A stretch of DNA of 8,938 bases, from NCBI GenBank assembly GCA_008933495.1, contig WBUW01000095.1, forward strand, positions 1-8,938. The letters run 5' to 3'. Below are positions 5,074 through 8,938 of the stretch, in pieces (position 1 is the stretch's first letter; the number at the start of each line of letters is the position of its first letter). The stretch is from Pseudorhodoplanes sp. Its GTDB lineage: Bacteria; Pseudomonadota; Alphaproteobacteria; Rhizobiales; Xanthobacteraceae. A model generated the notes under the pieces. The model ran no database searches. It worked only from the letters and a program-made list of their open reading frames with translations, and was not told the DNA's origin. A program made the position numbers and the translations under genes.

Positions 5074-7215
5074 ATGGAACGCTCGTTCGCAAAGGAAGTC
5101 GAAGCGCTCAAGCTTGGCGACGGCGAGATCTTCCGCGGCGAAGGCATCCTGGCGGTCACCAAGGCGCTGCTGCAATCCGGAGTGTCCTATGTCGGTGGTT
5201 ATCAGGGCGCCCCGGTCTCCCACTTGATCGATGTCATGGTCGAGGCGGAAGACCTCCTGCACACGCTCGGCGTGCACGTGGAGACCTGCACCAACGAGGC
5301 CTCGGCGGCCGCCATGCTCGGCGCCTCGATCAGCTATCCGCTGCGCGGCGCGGTGACCTGGAAATCGATCGTCGGCACCAACGTGGCCGCCGATGCGCTG
5401 TCCAACCTCGCCTCGCCCGGCGTGCTCGGCGGCACCATGATCATCCTCGGCGAGGATTATGGCGAGGGCGCCAGCGTCATCCAGGAACGCTCCTACGCCT
5501 TTGCGATGAAGTCGTCGATGTGGCTCCTCGATCCGCGGCCGGATCTGCCGACCATCGTGCGCTGCGTCGAACAGGGCTTCGAACTGTCCGAAATCAGTCA
5601 TGCGCCGGTCATGCTCGACCTGCGCATCCGCGCCTGCCATGTGACCGGCGAATTCGTCGCCAAGAACAACCGGCGCGCGGACTATTGCGGGCTCAACCGG
5701 CTGCCCGGCCCGGCGCGCTTCGACTATGGGCGGCTGTCGCACCCGCCGGTGACCTTCGTGCAGGAGCGGCTCAAGGTCGAGGAGCGGCTGCCGGCCGCGC
5801 GCAAGTTCATCCGCGAGCACAAGCTCAACGAGTTCATCGCGGGCGAGCATGGCGATGTCGGCATCATCGTGCTGGGCGGGCTGACCAACAGCGTGCTGCG
5901 GGCGCTCGAACGGTTCGGCCTTGCCGACTGTTTCGGCGCCTCGCGCATTCCGCTCTATGTGCTCAACGTCGCCTATCCGCTGGTGCCGGAAGAATTGCGC
6001 GAATTCTGCGCCGGCAAGCGCGCGGTGCTGGTGGTCGAGGAGGGCCATCCCGACTATGTCGAGCAGGCGGTGAATGTCGAACTGCGCCGCGCCGACCTGC
6101 AGACCAAAGTCTTCGGAAAAGGCGCGCTGCCGCCGGCCGGCGAGTATTCCTCCGGCGTGCTCCTGAAAGGGCTGGCGGCGTTCCTGGCCGAGGTCAAGCC
6201 GGCCGGTCTCGACATCGAGCGCATCGGCGCCACGGCGGCGCGGATTTTTGCCCACGTGCCGGCGGCATCCGCTGCGGTCGGCACGCTGCCGCCGCGGCCG
6301 CCGACCTTCTGCACCGGCTGTCCGGAGCGTCCGGTCTTTTCCGCCATCAAGCTCGCGCAGCGCGAGGTCGGGCCGGTCCATGTCAGCACCGACATCGGCT
6401 GCCATTCGTTCGCGACCTTCGCACCGTTCAGCCTCGGCAATTCCATTCTCGGCTACGGCATGTCGCTCGCCAGCGCCGCCGCCGTCGGCCCCAACATGGC
6501 CGGGCGTCCGGTCGCCATCATGGGCGACGGCGGCTTCTGGCATAACGGCCTGATCACCGGCGTCGCGTCCAGCCTGTTCAATAAGGGCGACGGCGTGCTG
6601 ATCGTGATGCAGAACGGCTATACCTCGGCGACCGGCCTGCAATTCATGCCTTCGAGCAAGGCCAGCCGGTCGGGGGCGGCGCCGGGCATGGACATCGAGG
6701 CCACGCTGCGCTCGCTCGGCGTCAAGTGGCTGCGCACGGTGCGTACCTACAGCGTCGCAAAAATGGCGCGCACCTTGAAGAGCGCGCTGCGCAGCGCCGA
6801 GCGCGGCCTGAAGGTCATCATCGCCGACGGCGAATGCCAGCTCGCCCGCCAGCGCCGGGTGCGCGCCGAGGATGCCGCGCGGCTCGCCAACGGCCAGCGC
6901 GTGGTGCGCACCAAGTTCGGCGTCGACGACGAAATCTGCAGCGGCGATCATTCCTGCATCCGCCTGTCGGGCTGTCCGTCGCTGACGGTGAAACCCAATC
7001 CCGATCCGCTGCGCAGCGATCCGGTCGCCTCCGTCATCGATTCCTGCGTCGGCTGCGGCCTGTGCGGAGAGGTCGCGCATGCCGCGGTGCTGTGCCCGTC
7101 ATTTTACCGGGCGGAACTGATCCGCAATCCCGGCCTGTGGGACCGCATGCTGTTCGGCGTCCGCCGCCGCATCATCGGCTGGTTCGACGGCCGCATCGAG
7201 GAGGCGGCGGCGTGA
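5074..7215 (+). CDS. iorA: Indolepyruvate (arylpyruvate):ferredoxin oxidoreductase, alpha subunit
   Basis: 713 residues. It catalyses oxidative decarboxylation of arylpyruvates with CoA to arylacetyl-CoA, CO2 and reduced ferredoxin. The N-terminal pyrimidine-binding domain (about 15-190) includes FRGEGILAVTKALLQSG, GGYQGAPVSHLID and TCTNEASAAAMLGAS. A linker or transketolase-C-like domain covers about 255-375. The thiamine-diphosphate domain (about 410-590) has FCTGCPERP (412-420), GDGGFWHNG (484-492) and Asn514, giving the GDG-X27-N pattern that holds Mg and ThDP. The C-terminal ferredoxin-like part has Cys622, Asp625, Cys628, Cys634 and Cys658, Cys661, Cys664, Cys674; Asp625 stands where a second Cys is usual. 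ATG 5074 is preceded by GGGGG at 5061-5065. It overlaps iorB by 4 nt, and an operator lies just upstream. Other 2-oxo acids are possible substrates; the assignment to the IorA family is firm. Confidence 0.94.
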   Translation: MERSFAKEVEALKLGDGEIFRGEGILAVTKALLQSGVSYVGGYQGAPVSHLIDVMVEAEDLLHTLGVHVETCTNEASAAAMLGASISYPLRGAVTWKSIVGTNVAADALSNLASPGVLGGTMIILGEDYGEGASVIQERSYAFAMKSSMWLLDPRPDLPTIVRCVEQGFELSEISHAPVMLDLRIRACHVTGEFVAKNNRRADYCGLNRLPGPARFDYGRLSHPPVTFVQERLKVEERLPAARKFIREHKLNEFIAGEHGDVGIIVLGGLTNSVLRALERFGLADCFGASRIPLYVLNVAYPLVPEELREFCAGKRAVLVVEEGHPDYVEQAVNVELRRADLQTKVFGKGALPPAGEYSSGVLLKGLAAFLAEVKPAGLDIERIGATAARIFAHVPAASAAVGTLPPRPPTFCTGCPERPVFSAIKLAQREVGPVHVSTDIGCHSFATFAPFSLGNSILGYGMSLASAAAVGPNMAGRPVAIMGDGGFWHNGLITGVASSLFNKGDGVLIVMQNGYTSATGLQFMPSSKASRSGAAPGMDIEATLRSLGVKWLRTVRTYSVAKMARTLKSALRSAERGLKVIIADGECQLARQRRVRAEDAARLANGQRVVRTKFGVDDEICSGDHSCIRLSGCPSLTVKPNPDPLRSDPVASVIDSCVGCGLCGEVAHAAVLCPSFYRAELIRNPGLWDRMLFGVRRRIIGWFDGRIEEAAA

Positions 7216-8747
7216 GCGAGAATGTGCGCCCGATCACGATCCTGATCGCGGCCCTTGGCGGCGAGGGCGGCGGGGTACTGACCAACTGGATCGTGGAGGC
7301 GGCGGCGCGGCTCGGCTTTCCGGTGCAGTCGACCTCGATCCCCGGCGTCGCGCAGCGCACCGGCGCCACCACCTATTATATCGAGATCGTGCCGGTGCCG
7401 GCCGCGGCGCTCGGCACGCGACGGCCGGTGCTCGCTTTGACGCCCGGCATCGGCGACATCGACATCGTCATGGCGAGCGAATTCATGGAGGCCGGCCGCG
7501 CGATCGCCAACGGCTTCGTCACGCCCGACCGCACCTTGCTGATCGCCTCCAGCAGCCGCTTCTATGTGATGGACGAGAAAATCGCCATGGGCGACGGCCG
7601 CTACGATCACAAGCGGCTGGCCGACGCGGTCGCCGGCAACGCGCGCGCGACCATCGTATTCGACATGAGCGCGACCGCGCGCGTGAGCGGCTCGATCGTC
7701 AATGCGGTCATGCTCGGCGCGCTGGCAAGCTGCGGCCGGCTGCCGATTACGGCCGATCAATTCGCCGCCGCCATCCGCGCCGACGGCAAGGCGGTGGACA
7801 GCAACCTGCGCGGTTTCGAAGCCGGCCTGATAGCCGCGAAGGCCGGGCAGGACGCGCCAACCGCCGACGGCAAGCGCGCGACCGGCGATCGCAGCCAGGT
7901 GGCGACGATGGAAGCGACCATCCGCGCCCGGATGCCGGCCGCCGCCCAGGACATCCTGATCGAAGGCGTGCGCCGGCTCGAACGCTATCAGGATGCCGCC
8001 TATGCGCAGTTCTATCTCGACCGGCTCGCGCCGGTGACGGAGGCGGACGCGCGCGCCGGTGCCGGCGGACGCCTCTTGCGCGAGACCGCGCGGCATCTGG
8101 CGGTGCGCATGTCATATGAGGACGTGATCCGCGTCGCCCAGGCCAAGACCGATCCCGAACGCCGCAAGCGCATTGCCGGCGAGCTTGGCGCCGCGCCCGG
8201 CCAGCCGTTCCGCGTGGTCGAGTTTCTCAAGCCCGGCATCGAGGAATTCTGCCAGATCCTGCCGCCGCGGCTGGCGCGGCCGATCCTCGCTTTCGCCGAA
8301 ACACGCGGCTGGCTCGACCGCTTCCATTTCGGCATGGAGGTCGACACCACCTCGGTCACCGGCTATCTGCGCTTTCGCGCGCTCGCCAGGCTGCGCCGCT
8401 ACCGGCGCGGCACCTGGCGCTATCAGGAGGAACAGGCGGCGATCGCGGACTGGCTCGCGCTCGTGATCGAGGCGGCCGGCCGTTCGGCCGATCTTGCCAT
8501 GGAGATCGCCGAATGCGCGCGCCTGATCAGGGGCTATGGCTCGACCCACAGGCGCGGTAGCGCAAACTATCGGCTGATCGAGATGTGCGCGATCCGCCCG
8601 GTTCTCGATGGGCGGCTGCCGTTCCGCCAGGGCATCGACGCCATTGCCAGCGCCCGCACCGCCGCGCTCGTCGATCCGGACGGCGATGCATTGCAGCGCT
8701 GTCTCGACGCGCTCGAACACGAATCCATGCGTGCGGCCGCCGAATGA
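7212..8747 (+). CDS. iorB: Indolepyruvate oxidoreductase, beta subunit with long C-terminal extension
   Basis: 511 residues, far longer than the classical IorB of about 200. Residues 7-205 are the pyruvate:ferredoxin oxidoreductase gamma-type domain: ITILIAALGGEGGGVLTNWI at the start, SIPGVAQRTGATTYYIEI (43-60), and MASEFMEAGRA (87-97). Residues about 206-240 form an Ala/Asp-rich linker. The rest (about 240-505) is a mostly helical extension rich in Arg, with EFLKPGIEEFCQILPP and GYGSTHRRGSANY; I believe it is the domain of unknown function DUF6537 found in this subfamily, but could not search. It has no Cys cluster. GTG 7212 is the start: it overlaps the iorA stop as GTGA, with GAGGAGG (7198-7204) 7 nt upstream. 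The frame stays open further back inside iorA, but that part is antisense-like Arg-rich noise. It forms the IOR complex with IorA; no ferredoxin gene is in view. Confidence 0.92.
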   Translation: MSENVRPITILIAALGGEGGGVLTNWIVEAAARLGFPVQSTSIPGVAQRTGATTYYIEIVPVPAAALGTRRPVLALTPGIGDIDIVMASEFMEAGRAIANGFVTPDRTLLIASSSRFYVMDEKIAMGDGRYDHKRLADAVAGNARATIVFDMSATARVSGSIVNAVMLGALASCGRLPITADQFAAAIRADGKAVDSNLRGFEAGLIAAKAGQDAPTADGKRATGDRSQVATMEATIRARMPAAAQDILIEGVRRLERYQDAAYAQFYLDRLAPVTEADARAGAGGRLLRETARHLAVRMSYEDVIRVAQAKTDPERRKRIAGELGAAPGQPFRVVEFLKPGIEEFCQILPPRLARPILAFAETRGWLDRFHFGMEVDTTSVTGYLRFRALARLRRYRRGTWRYQEEQAAIADWLALVIEAAGRSADLAMEIAECARLIRGYGSTHRRGSANYRLIEMCAIRPVLDGRLPFRQGIDAIASARTAALVDPDGDALQRCLDALEHESMRAAAE

Positions 8748-8938
8748 CGCCGCGCCGGCCGGCATCGCAACCTGATGCTGATCACAAAAACCCCTGCGCG
8801 ATGTCGAGACGGACATGATCATGACGGAGAGGCGGCGGCGCGCGCGGCGAACCATCCCGGCGGTCGCGACAAGACCGCGGCGATCACGGCCCGCCTCGCC
8901 TTCTCCGGAACGCGCGACCGATATCCGGACCTGACAGT
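8748..8938. other. Region after iorB; no gene called, two incomplete open frames
   Basis: I see no convincing terminator here. On the plus strand a frame from ATG 8775 (MLITKTPARCRDGHDHDG and onward) stays open to the window end, but lacks a ribosome binding site. On the minus strand a frame enters from the right edge and stops at 8819-8821, ending ARAAASPS, which could be the tail of a convergent gene. The two overlap, at most one is real, and neither is recognisable. Confidence 0.3.

Noticed and set aside
5041..7080. Long minus-strand open frame (679 codons) opposite iorA
   Set aside because: It is antisense to the well-supported iorA. The composition is His/Asp/Arg-rich without motifs and the frame crosses the iorA upstream operator.
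6726..7211. Upstream extension of the iorB frame into iorA
   Set aside because: The extra 162 codons are Arg-rich out-of-frame noise over the IorA Fe-S domain. GTG 7212 with GAGGAGG upstream begins exactly at the conserved IorB N-terminus.
8112..8855. Minus-strand open frame opposite the end of iorB
   Set aside because: Antisense to the IorB extension, with the usual His/Asp/Arg-rich shadow composition and no recognisable domain.
1..8938. CRISPR arrays, tRNA or rRNA genes, insertion sequences, integrase or phage genes
   Set aside because: I looked for evenly spaced repeats, cloverleaf-like segments and transposase motifs on both strands and saw none.

Overview
The window is high-GC DNA with short intergenic gaps. 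Its proteins look like those of an alphaproteobacterium, most probably of the Bradyrhizobium/Rhodopseudomonas group. That assignment rests on gene style, GC content and the combination of an aryl-CoA-type thioesterase, MarR regulators, a TRAP transporter and an iorAB pair; there is no rRNA or other marker to confirm it. I see no tRNA, rRNA, CRISPR array, insertion sequence or phage gene.

Layout: (1) 1-1230, plus strand: the end of a short-chain dehydrogenase of the 3-hydroxyacyl-CoA dehydrogenase type II (HSD10) kind, a hotdog-fold acyl-CoA thioesterase of the 4-hydroxybenzoyl-CoA thioesterase family, and a MarR-family regulator. The two gaps are 11 nt each, so this looks like the tail of one operon. 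(2) 1236-1751, minus strand: a second MarR-family regulator, tail-to-tail with and paralogous to the first. (3) 1927-4924, plus strand: a complete TRAP transporter (binding protein DctP, small permease DctQ, large permease DctM), divergent from the second MarR gene. (4) 5074-8747, plus strand: iorA and iorB, overlapping by 4 nt, encoding an indolepyruvate (arylpyruvate):ferredoxin oxidoreductase. (5) 8748-8938: the end of the window, with no gene I can call with confidence.

The strongest regulatory signal is a 20-bp operator. It is a perfect palindrome at 5025-5044 before iorA and recurs at 1800-1819 (17 of 20 bases identical) between the second marR gene and dctP. There it lies between a -35 and a -10 hexamer for dctP and covers a possible -10 of the divergent marR gene. 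This ties the transporter, the regulator and the oxidoreductase into one regulon, probably controlled by one or both MarR proteins.

Working model (inference): the TRAP system imports an organic acid, perhaps an aromatic or aryl-2-oxo acid. IorAB decarboxylates the 2-oxo acid oxidatively to an acyl- (arylacetyl-) CoA and passes electrons to ferredoxin. The dehydrogenase and thioesterase act on CoA thioesters of the same or a linked pathway, and MarR proteins sense an acid or its CoA thioester. Two features of the oxidoreductase stand out: an Asp in place of the second Cys of the first Fe-S motif of IorA, and a roughly 300-residue C-terminal extension on IorB.
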